From Arenicola marina (lineage: Eukaryota > Annelida > Polychaeta > Arenicolidae), in assembly GCA_964019135.1 (NCBI GenBank), contig OZ025248.1:48725670-48789669 (forward strand): a stretch of 64,000 nt of DNA, written 5' to 3'. Below are positions 36,501 to 43,479 of the stretch, piece by piece. The position numbers were made by a program, and so were the translations under genes. Position 1 is the stretch's first letter, and each line of letters starts with the position of its first letter. The notes below the pieces were generated by a model, which saw only the letters and a program-made list of their open reading frames with translations, had not been told where the DNA came from and searched no databases.

Positions 36501-39500
36501 TGGCAGTGTGATCTCTACCACAGGTTAGTACGCCCCACAGCATTATGGCAGTGTGATCTCTACCACAGGTTAGTACGCCCCACAGCATTATGGCAGTGTG
36601 ATCTCTACCACAGGTTAGTACGCCCCACAGCATTATGGCAGTGTGATCTCTACCACAGGTTAGTACGCCCCACAGCATTATGGCAGTGTGATCTCTACCA
36701 CAGGTTAGTACGCCCCACAGCATTATGGCAGTGTGATCTCTACCACAGGTTAGTACGCCCCACAGCATTATGGCAGTGTGATCTCTACCACAGGTTAGTA
36801 CGCCTCACAGCATTATGGCAGTGTGATCTCTACCACAGGTTAGTACGCCCCACAGCATTATGGCAGTGTGATCTCTACCACAGGTTAGTACGCCCCACAG
36901 CATTATGGCAGTGTGATCTCTACCACAGGTTAGTACGCCCCACAGCATTATGGCAGTGTGATCTCTACCACAGGTTAGTATGCCCCACAGCATTATGGCA
37001 GTGTGATCTCTACCACAGGTTAGTACGCCTCACAGCATTATGGCAGTGTGATCTCTACCACAGGTTAGTACGCCCCACAGCATTATGGCAGTGTGATCTC
37101 TACCACAGGTTAGTACGCCTCACAGCATTATGGCAGTGTGATCTCTACCACAGGTTAGTACGCCCCACAGCAGTATGGCAGTGTGATCTCTACCACAGGT
37201 TAGTACGCCCCACAGCATTATGGCAGTGTGATCTCTACCACAGGTTAGTACGCCCCACAGCATTATGGCAGTGTGATCTCTACCACAGGTTAGTACGCCC
37301 CACAGCATTATGGCAGTGTGATCTCTACCACTGGTTAGTACGCCCCACAGCATTATGGCAGTGTGATCTCTACCACAGGCTAATACGCCCCACAGCATTA
37401 TGGCAGTGTGATCTCTACCACAGGTTAGTACGCCCCACAGCATTATGGCAGTGTGATCTGTACCACAGGTTAGTACGCCCCACAGCATTATGGCAGTGTG
37501 ATCTCTACCACTGGTTAGTACGCCCCACAGCATTATGGCAGTGTGATCTCTACCACAGGTTAATACGCCCCACAGCATTATGGCAGTGTGATCTCTACCA
37601 CAGGTTAGTACGCCCCACAGCATTATGGCAGTGTGATCTCTACCACAGGTTAGTACGCCCCACAGCATTATGGCAGTGTGATCTCTACCACAGGTTAGTA
37701 CGCCTCACAGCATTATGGCAGTGTGATATCTACCACAGGTTAGTACGCCCCACAGCATTATGGCAGTGTGATCTCTACCACAGGTTAGTACGCCCCACAG
37801 CATTATGGCAGTGTGATCTCTACCACAGGTTAGTACGCCTCACAGCATTATGGCAGTGTGATATCTACCACAGGTTAGTACGCCCCACAGCATTATGGCA
37901 GTGTGATCTCTACCACAGGTTAGTACGCCCCACATCAGTATGGCAGTGTGATCTCTACCACAGGTTAGTACGCCCCACAGCATTATGGCAGTGTGATCTC
38001 TACCACAGGTTAGTACGCCCCACAGCATTATGGCAGTGTGATCTCTACCACAGGTTAGTACGCCTCACAGCATTATGGCAGTGTGATATCTACCACAGGT
38101 TAGTACGCCCCACAGCATTATGGCAGTGTGATCTCTACCACAGGTTAGTACGCCCCACAGCAGTATGGCAGTGTGATCTCTACCACAGGTTAGTACGCCC
38201 CACAGCATTATGGCAGTGTGATCTCTACCACAGGTTAGTACGCCCCACAGCATTATGGCAGTGTGATCTCTACCACAGGTTAGTACGCCCCACAGCATTA
38301 TGGCAGTGTGATCTCTACCACAGGTTAGTACGCCCCACAGCATTATGGCAGTGTGATCTCTACCACAGGTTAGTACGCCCCACAGCATTATGGCAGTGTG
38401 ATCTCTACCACAGGTTAGTACGCCCCACAGCATTATGGCAGTGTGATCTCTACCACAGGTTAGTACGCCCCACAGCATTATGGCAGTGTGATCTCTACCA
38501 CAGGTTAGTACGCCCCACAGCATTATGGCAGTGTAACCTGTAAGATATTTGTGGGACTTTCGTGGGTTCATTGCATCAAATTATATTGTTGAACACAGAA
38601 TTGATGCGTATCTGTAGACCTCGCCACTTCTAGTTTGAAATGTGTGCCGGTGTTGAAGCTAGTTAGCCCTTCAGCTGATAAGTCCAGTTCATTTACTGGA
38701 CTATTTCTCTTGCAAAGATAAACCATAATCAATTATGTCAAAAGTGGATGATGATATTGTTTTCGGTCTTTTTAGGTTCAACTGGAGATTCTCTCCCTGA
38801 GAACCTGATCAGTATGAGGTCCTCCGGTATGTGGTGATAGGTTGGCCGCAATGAGTGCGGCGCATTTACATGTACACGTCTACATATACGACATAAAAGT
38901 GTTGGTTGTGTGTTTCATTGGTTCAGTTTGCTGTAAGTCAGTCTAACTTCTAATGGGAAAGTAAGTAAGGATACATGCACTACCAATAGACATGTTCATG
39001 TCGCAGAGAGAGTCATGCATTCTGAGGTTTACAGGCCGGGTGTGGAATGAGCCTCAATGGAGGAAGCGGATGGGGTAAAATGGAACGCTCATAATGGCCA
39101 TCGATCAACTGTCACAAGAGCATTAGACGGCGTTCAAGGTGAGACTGTTAACCCTAATTCGTATCTTCATCACCTTGTTCCAGATTTATCTGCGCACTCG
39201 GATTCGTTGAATGGGGATATGAACCAGCCAATCAGAGTGTCTGTTGTGAGCGCGGCCGATCACGTGTTCAGTTTCACGTCCACTTCAACAGGTGAGCTCG
39301 AGGTTACTGAATGAGAGTCACCGATTATATGGTAGAGAAATATTCAGTAGATAATTCTGAGTACGTTTGCTTGGCGCTGTTTCGTTGGAAATTAATTGTG
39401 CAACCATTTTGAAGCTAGCTTGCCTATTCAGATCTGAATTAATGTCTTCGTGTTCGTGTGGTATAGTTATAGCAAACTTAGTTAAATTCTTTGTTTCAAA

Positions 39501-42500
39501 AGTAAGTTAATATGCAATACATCTTACTGCATTGACGATGCTTGGGACAATATGTCGGAGAACTAAGGCCATACAATCTCAAAGTACGCGTCTTACCTCT
39601 ATACTACTACCGTAATGCCCTCTGAAACGCCGTCCAGCTCTTGGTATGCCTGACTGTTGGGTGTGGATTAAACTTTTGTGTGCTGTATTGAGTACCGAGG
39701 AGTGTTGGTCTCTGGCAGGTTTCTCCGTGCTGAAGCTGGTCAACCAGTACCCGTTCACGGTGCACGCCCTGTACTCGCTGCTCTCTGGGCGCCCTGTCGT
39801 CGTCTTCGGCACTGCCAAGCAGGAGAAGGAGGTCCGTGCCCTCGTCAACACGCTGGCCGTCTTCGTCCCCGGACATGCTGGGTGAGCGGGCGTTGACATT
39901 ATTTGATCTCAGGCTGTATTTTCAGTTCTCAGTCAGCTTCTTTTTTTTCTTTTTTTTTCTTTTATTTTCCATTGGCTCATCTCATACAGAATAAGTGGGT
40001 ACAAGGTAAATCAACAAACTCTTGAGTAGAAGCAGTAATAAAAGGTGTCGAACAGTTTACATATATTATGTAGTATGAGCTTGTAAACACAATAAAACCC
40101 AAACAACACAACTGTATGAATTTCTTCAGCTTGTAATTGGCTATATTGGAATTATTGCTGTCCCTTCTTCCAGAGCAACGTGCTTTCTATAGCGAGAAAC
40201 ATATTGGAATATTGAGGGGAAAATACAGTTACATTTACAGAAATATAAATATTCCTTTGCTATTAGCAGAGCTAAGTCAATAATGCGGTCTTCACCTCCG
40301 AACAATACTAATTTTACATTACAAGTCAGACGTTTTGAAACATCTTATCAGTCCAGTCTAATACAAGTTCCCAGAAACCTTTAACCGCTTCACATTCAAA
40401 ATATGCATGTAATACTGTGTCGATTTCTTCACAAGAAAGGTCACATAAATCCTTATCCCCATGCGTATAATTTTTTCCTCAGTCAGCTTACTGTCATTGG
40501 GCTGTAGATTAAATCGTATGTATACATTTACATGTCTAAAAACGCACACCGTAATTCTCTTGATTAATTCCTGAACAATTACTCTATGGTCATAGTCATA
40601 GTCGAATTGTGGTGGATTAATAATGTATTTTGATTACAATTAAACAAATTATAATAATTTATGATGTACTATAAAACAATACCCTCCCCCCCCCCGCCTC
40701 CCGGTTAGTCCGCGGCACGCCGTGATCCCTTGGCACACCAAGCCCCTCAGGCTGACAGACCTGGCGGGATTCAAACTGGTGGGACTCTGCCGCACCGAGA
40801 AGCGGAAGCTGGAGCACATGGTACCCAGCTCGGTCAAGGTAGACACCAAATACGTCTATGGAATGATATAACTGAGAATGAGTGCCTGGCGTTATATGGA
40901 TGGATTGGTGGGGTGTGTCTTTAAAGATTGAGGCACTTCTACAGTTCTAAAGATGCAGTCGTTATGTTCAACTGTTTATTACTTAACGTGGTATAATACA
41001 TGTAATATACAAGTGCTATTGATACATAATATGCATAGTCATCGTCTGAGCGAAGACGGACGGATGTAACTCGGAACTTGTTATCCACCATGCACCAGAC
41101 ACCGGTGTATGTACCAGGAATCGTAATGTACTTTATTATATACGTGTACCATGTAACAGCTTATTTCAACTACACAATATGTAAAACTTTATTTTTCCAA
41201 TAGCGTTACATCACTATTTTTGATATAGAGAAGAAGCTTTTGTGGGCACCAACGTACCAGGTAAGGGGGGTGGGGTTTGTCCTTCTATACGTCTATGTAA
41301 GTCAATCAAGTCCAGTCAATAATCAGTTATTTAACCAAGTGATTACATAAGTATATAACAAGTGTCCGCAAGAAAAACGAAAACAACTGATTCAGTCGAT
41401 TGGTTGGGAGACTATGCTAAATAGACTATGTTACATAGACTATGTTAAATAGACTGTTAAATAGATTAAGACGAAATATTATTGATCAGTGTATTTCTTA
41501 CTCGTGTCTCGCCAGTGTATCACGTGATCTTATCATGTCTCGCCAGCGTATCACGTGATCTTACTCATGTCTCGCCAGCGTATCACGTGATCTTACTCCT
41601 GTTGTGTCTGTGCACATATGAAGTTCAGGGCGGTATTGTCTGTTGCATAGGGAGGGGTGTTGACAGACATATACAACAAAAGAAAGTCCTTCACTGCGGA
41701 GAAGGCCTATATGGCTTACATTCACAGGTAAGCGCCTTCTCGCTAAAACCTCGCTTGTCGGTTTTTCACCTGCATCCCTAAATGCAAACCAGCCGTTCTG
41801 AGCATCTTGCATGCTTCTCTGTCGCCATTCCTGTACTAAATACTGGCAAGAAACATTATATGCAAGCCTCAGGGAAATAACAGGAAGTTTGTCCGAACTT
41901 GTTTTTGATGTTTTCATCTTTTGCCACTTCTAATATATTAATGTTCATAAAGCAACCTTAAGGACTTAGATTTTGTCCAAACAAATATTAACCGTTTCGC
42001 TACTATAACGAGCACATATGAACTATTGTCGTTATGGTCACTGACAATGTGAATCATTGTGGTCAGTATTAACAGAACATTTGAACCATGAAATGTTGCT
42101 CGTATTTCCTGCTGTTTCAGTGTGGTCTACGAGCTGGCCATGAAGTCCAGTGTGTATTACCACTTGACGTGTCTGGGGAGACAGGAGGCCGCCTCGCGCT
42201 CCGACACGTGAGTGTACAGGCTCCTCGTCCTACTGGTGGGGCCTCCCTCCTGTGGTCCTTAGTGCACTCTGCCCAAGAGCAATAAGCAATAGGTCCTGGG
42301 ATCGAATCCGGGCATGGACACGTAATCTGGGGCATGTTTCATGCATTCATCACTCATCGTCTCTCATTGGATCAGTTTAGCTCTCGTGGTCACCAAGGCG
42401 GCCACTCCTTCACTGCATGTCCGTCTTACTTGGCATCATCCCCATGGCTACCGCTATGGCAGCGTCTCCCGTGGAATCAACGTCCCAGTCGTACCAATTT

Positions 42501-43479
42501 TATATCGTGTTTCCATGTGAGGACGATCAATTGTTTCAACATAGCTTCCGTATGACTCACGCCAATCAGTGTGTACAGCAACCCATTTCGTGGAAGATGG
42601 ACCTATTGGTAAAACTACATTTTTAAAACGAAGGTAACAACGTTGTCGAGATATAGTGTTCTCGACGGCACATCAACAGGTTGAGTGGTCACACCCTACC
42701 TGTGTTGAGTTTGAGCGATGTAAACCGCCATCTTTATTTTTCAAGAGGTGTGCTGGCTCAGCGTCAGCGCTTTGATCATCTAGCGTCCCAGTGCCTGGGA
42801 AACCTCAAGGTCAACATCCAGGACGCCAAAATGATACAGGTACATTTCCCATCTCTGCTGAACCCTATCTACTGACAATGTTGTACTTGCATTATGATAG
42901 AGAACTTAGCAGGTTTTTGTGTCTGATAGTGTAATTTAATTTAGCTTTGAGATACATAAAATGTTCAACCTCTGCAGTGGCATTTATAAATATACATCTC
43001 TAACCCACAGCAATTTCGTTGGCTCTAAATTTGTAGTATTTTGCGGAGATCATCAAACTGCAGCAGTTAAATGACATTTATTGTTTGTCTCCGCGGAGCG
43101 GTGACGACGGCATCTCAGGTAACACTAACACACACGTGCTTTGTGTATCCTGCTTGTTTGTTTATTCTTATAATAGTTGGGGCCATTGACACTGTCATTA
43201 CAAACTAAATTAAGTGTCATATATATAGACTTAAGGGATGGTTTAAGTAGACATCAGAATTACCCTGGTTGCTGCATAGATTCAGTTTCATTGGTAATTT
43301 GTGTTACAAATTAGAGTCTGTATTGTATTGGTGTAGTTAATCTCGAGTTGTTTTCCATTATTATAAACTGGGACACTGCTTTACTTTGTCCTGAAACATA
43401 GTTGTCTTCCTTTATAGAATTTTTCGTGGGCACAGCACGGCTTGACCACAGCAAGTGTTCCTGGTTCAAAGTACATTGA
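21302..43479 (+). CDS. SMCR8: SMCR8 orthologue, complete gene, 25 exons
   Basis: Reconstructed exons: 21302-21514, 22102-22190, 27993-28059, 28416-28498, 28980-29110, 30094-30263, 30540-30708, 31141-31196, 31443-31559, 32074-32131, 32276-32342, 33061-33186, 33516-33562, 33643-33732, 34025-34093, 38776-38826, 39184-39291, 39719-39881, 40709-40838, 41204-41260, 41651-41727, 42121-42207, 42746-42839, 43037-43118, 43418-43479. All introns are GT-AG and phases agree throughout; the sum is 2463 nt (820 residues plus stop; human about 937). Diagnostic blocks: PKDFILIAEFSE, VRIMSVDYQ, ARGFVRPFCMAY, QYPFTVHALYSLLSGRPVVV. SMCR8 pairs with C9orf72 and WDR41 in a longin/DENN GAP complex acting in autophagy and at lysosomes. 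The N-terminal longin part spans exons 1-6, a variable linker exons 7-17, and the C-terminal DENN part exons 18-25. Exons 13, 14, 16 and 17 are the least certain. The human gene, as I recall, has its coding region nearly uninterrupted. Confidence 0.9.
21717..22070 (+). repeat. 47-bp tandem array (about 8 copies) resembling the start of SMCR8 exon 2
   Basis: Units with GATAGCTATTGCGACGGATG start at 21764, 21811, 21858, 21905, 21952, 21999 and 22046, spaced exactly 47 bases. The stretch TATTGCGACGGATGCGGG and its continuation matches exon 2 (TATTCCGAAGGATGCTGG and on) at about 26 of 33 positions. A further copy of the acceptor and exon start is visible at about 21664-21700. This is an old, diverged acceptor-side expansion ending about 30 bases before the real acceptor. 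Confidence 0.7.
22102..22190 (+). CDS. SMCR8: SMCR8 exon 2
   Basis: Acceptor CCCCCTCAG, then ITIPKDAGGAFDLNDFSVRI and MSVDYQTMAR, aligning with the human FDLNYFSLRIMSVDYQ block. It ends in phase 2 at GGCAAG|GTACGTG. Tandem arrays sit on both sides: decayed 47-bp copies of its 5' end on the left, and the 69-bp donor array starting at its last six bases on the right. Confidence 0.92.
22185..27756 (+). repeat. 69-bp minisatellite, about 81 copies, each carrying a splice donor
   Basis: The unit (69 bp, with 68-bp variants lacking one C in CTAGCC(C)ACC) opens with GGCAAGGTACGTGTGCTCTC, identical to the exon 2/intron 2 junction. Every copy is thus a strong donor sequence. Variants show higher-order structure: marker changes recur 894 bases apart (GTGGTCTCTA near 26460 and 27354; CTCTGCGGCA near 25962 and 26856), about 13 units, and another block repeats at about 756 bases (11 units). 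In the exon 2 frame the first unit ends in TAG after 17 codons, so splicing from a later donor would truncate the protein. Open frames in the array are artefacts of the 3n period. Confidence 0.97.
27993..28059 (+). CDS. SMCR8: SMCR8 exon 3
   Basis: Acceptor TGTGTTTCAG. It encodes SGFSVVEDTQVVLSENQNGV and YSY, matching the human NFVEDSKVVLGDSKEGAFAY region, and ends in phase 0 at TAT|GTAAGT. Confidence 0.9.
28416..28498 (+). CDS. SMCR8: SMCR8 exon 4, with the Arg-finger motif
   Basis: Encodes VHHFTLYDSSARGFVRPFCM and AYVTPDHR. By position, the Arg of SSARG (codon CGT at 28449-28451) corresponds to human Arg147, described as the catalytic arginine finger of the C9orf72-SMCR8 GAP complex. It is conserved here. 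The exon ends in phase 2 (CACAG|GTAAGA), and its last 37 bases are the seed of the adjoining 63-bp array. Confidence 0.93.
28462..28852 (+). repeat. 63-bp donor-spanning tandem array, 6 donor copies
   Basis: Donors GTAAGA at 28499, 28562, 28625, 28688, 28751 and 28814 are exactly 63 bases apart. Each unit consists of about 37 bases copied from the end of exon 4 (CATTCTGCATGGCCTACGTC and following) plus about 26 bases of intron start. The last copy is partial. Reading on from exon 4 meets TAA immediately (AG|G TAA), so only the first donor is productive. Confidence 0.96.
28980..29110 (+). CDS. SMCR8: SMCR8 exon 5
   Basis: Encodes a helix-rich segment with EEMSTEFAQVSHSFKYGNL and DLHYTRG, aligning with human FQELSAEFSRASECLKTGN...DLDYTR. 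It ends in phase 1 at CGTG|GTAAGA. Confidence 0.92.
30094..30263 (+). CDS. SMCR8: SMCR8 exon 6
   Basis: Encodes ERFLERKTELDREEGGNLVH followed by an acidic, coil-like segment ending VKDIVETTSSLL. The acceptor GACGTCAG fits phase 1 and the donor TTG|GTGAGT fits phase 0. Sequence similarity to human is weak here, so the call rests on phase and coding character. Confidence 0.75.
30540..30708 (+). CDS. SMCR8: SMCR8 exon 7
   Basis: Acceptor GGCTTCCATCCAG. Encodes NDGSLEERFQQLESKSRDEA, then a QEEPLEALDVEN segment up to SRRRG. The donor AG|GTCAGC is weak but leaves the phase 1 needed by exon 8. It belongs to the variable linker. Confidence 0.65.
30770..30990 (+). repeat. Dispersed element related to the 69-bp array unit and its right flank
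   Basis: In intron 7, CAGCGACCGTTG, GGCGTCCTACCCCACCTGT and ATATA-TTTGTT match, in the same order, the end of the 69-bp array and the DNA just right of it (27735-27775: GGCGTCCTAGCCCACCTGT, CAGATATATTTTGTT). The intronic part of the 69-bp unit may therefore come from an interspersed element that had landed next to the exon 2 donor. Confidence 0.6.
31141..31559 (+). CDS. SMCR8: SMCR8 exons 8 and 9
   Basis: Exon 8 (31141-31196) encodes AGSTADLECSWTEEKDIYK. Exon 9 (31443-31559) encodes PRVVRTSNKKRFDNSLRTLH and ELCQWGAKEGLNRLRSLHK. This aligns with human DTDLYTCRPAYTPKLIKA...CFDKKLKTLEELC. Both end in phase 0 at AAG|GTAA. Confidence 0.9.
32074..32342 (+). CDS. SMCR8: SMCR8 exons 10 and 11
   Basis: Exon 10 (32074-32131) encodes YFSRDMCTLLIERNDTDVI, like human EHMFRGDLCYLLTSQID. 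Exon 11 (32276-32342) encodes DPPSSLLTIGRNVEVNYLTG, followed by a donor at AACAT|GTAAAT. Phases agree (1, then 2). Exon 11 is less certain because its downstream donor lies within an in-frame ATG-TAA. Confidence 0.75.
33061..33186 (+). CDS. SMCR8: SMCR8 exon 12
   Basis: Encodes DTLASFHSAESFLSCQEDLP, then a proline-rich linker ending GSAFVEE. It starts after GTTGACAGAG and ends at GGA|GTGAGT, phase 2. Coding composition is clear but human similarity is low, as expected for the disordered middle of SMCR8. Confidence 0.7.
33516..33732 (+). CDS. SMCR8: SMCR8 exons 13 and 14 (tentative)
   Basis: Exon 13 (33516-33562) reads DCPVPNNEVGSLLTDD. Exon 14 (33643-33732) reads SGEHILQLAVTDIKDLFKQE and on to RIDIFR. 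They keep the phase from exon 12 to exon 15, but both acceptors have poor pyrimidine tracts (especially TTGGAG before 33643). The exon edges could differ. Confidence 0.45.
33785..33965 (+). repeat. 12-bp tandem array, about 15 copies
   Basis: The unit ATTGGGCTGACC, with ATTGTGCTGACC and AGTGGGCTGACC variants, lies in intron 14, about 50 bases after the proposed exon 14 donor. No exon sequence is included. Confidence 0.95.
34025..34093 (+). CDS. SMCR8: SMCR8 exon 15
   Basis: Acceptor TTGTTTCTGCAG. In the phase set by exon 14 it encodes ASASCTSECDVERISCGSVI and STT, a Ser/Cys-rich linker segment, ending in phase 1 at CACAG|GTTAGT. Its last 23 bases are contained in every unit of the 45-bp array that follows. 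Confidence 0.7.
34071..38535 (+). repeat. 45-bp donor-spanning minisatellite, 99 donors in perfect register
   Basis: The unit is GTTAGTACGCCCCACAGCAT plus 25 bases ending CTCTACCACAG. Donors run from 34094 to 38504, a distance of exactly 98 x 45 bases, so there are no indels. About half of each unit (TGGCAGTGTGATCTCTACCA and CAG) is the end of exon 15. Marker variants repeat 720 bases (16 units) apart, for example TAGTCCGCC near 34682 and 35402, and TAGGCCCC near 34549 and 35269. The period is 3n, which leaves a 1516-codon open frame (33993-38543) in a frame that SMCR8 does not use. In the SMCR8 frame the first unit gives ACA GGT TAG, an immediate stop. Confidence 0.97.
38776..39291 (+). CDS. 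SMCR8: SMCR8 exons 16 and 17
   Basis: Exon 16 (38776-38826) encodes GSTGDSLPENLISMRSS, with donor TCCG|GTATGT. Exon 17 (39184-39291) follows a strong acceptor CACCTTGTTCCAG and encodes DLSAHSDSLNGDMNQPIRVS, then VVSAADHVFSFTSTST, donor ACAG|GTGAGC. Phases agree. An open frame extends upstream of exon 17 to 39057 and could supply a longer exon from an acceptor at GCATTAG (about 39125). Confidence 0.6.
39719..40838 (+). CDS. SMCR8: SMCR8 exons 18 and 19, DENN core
   Basis: Exon 18 (39719-39881) encodes LVNQYPFTVHALYSLLSGRP, then VVVFGTAKQEKEVRALVNTL and AVFVPGHA. It aligns closely with human IRQYPFAHPAIYSLLSGRTLVVLG...LVTALAIFVPSY. Exon 19 (40709-40838) encodes PWHTKPLRLTDLAGFKLVGL and ends at SSVK|, matching human HWASSPLHIMDFQKWKLIGLQR. 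Phase 2 joins them. Confidence 0.95.
41204..41727 (+). CDS. SMCR8: SMCR8 exons 20 and 21
   Basis: Exon 20 (41204-41260) encodes RYITIFDIEKKLLWAPTYQ (human RYTSILDLDNKTLRCPLY). Exon 21 (41651-41727) follows TCTGTTGCATAG and encodes GGVLTDIYNKRKSFTAEKAY and MAYIH. It ends in phase 2. Confidence 0.88.
41500..41602 (+). repeat. 32/33-bp tandem repeat, 3 copies, in SMCR8 intron 20
   Basis: Three copies of a unit containing TGTCTCGCCAGCGTATCACG followed by TGATCTTA. No exon homology was seen. Confidence 0.85.
42121..43118 (+). CDS. SMCR8: SMCR8 exons 22, 23 and 24
   Basis: Exon 22 (42121-42207) encodes SVVYELAMKSSVYYHLTCLG and on to ASRSD. Exon 23 (42746-42839) encodes AQRQRFDHLASQCLGNLKVN then IQDAKMIQ. 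Exon 24 (43037-43118) encodes YFAEIIKLQQLNDIYCLSPR and SGDDGIS. This parallels the human C terminus (SRQMSFLKLTLGLVNEDVRV; YLAELLKLHYMQESPG). All phases agree. Confidence 0.88.
42225..42380 (+). repeat. tRNA-derived SINE, family 2 (intron 22 of SMCR8)
   Basis: B box GGATCGAATCC followed by CACGTAATCTGGGGCATGTT. The minus-strand copy at 60480-60620 shares AATAGGTC-TGGG, TCGAATCCGGGC and AATCTAGGGCATGTTT. An A-box-like CTTAGTGCACTCTGCCCAAG lies upstream of the B box. Confidence 0.65.
43418..43479 (+). CDS. SMCR8: SMCR8 exon 25 (terminal) with stop codon
   Basis: A strong acceptor (GTCTTCCTTTATAG) opens a phase-1 exon encoding EFFVGTARLDHSKCSWFKVH, then TGA at 43477-43479. The end resembles the human tail LRFDYVPSFLYKI in length and in R, D, K and aromatic positions. 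A competing candidate at about 44686, reading NLCFDYNMP, resembles the tail too but is out of phase with exon 24. An AATAAA lies at about 43713. Confidence 0.65.

Noticed and set aside
33993..38543. 1516-codon open frame with a 15-residue repeat
   Set aside because: It is a product of the 45-bp array, which spans a splice donor of SMCR8. The frame differs from the one that the gene uses.
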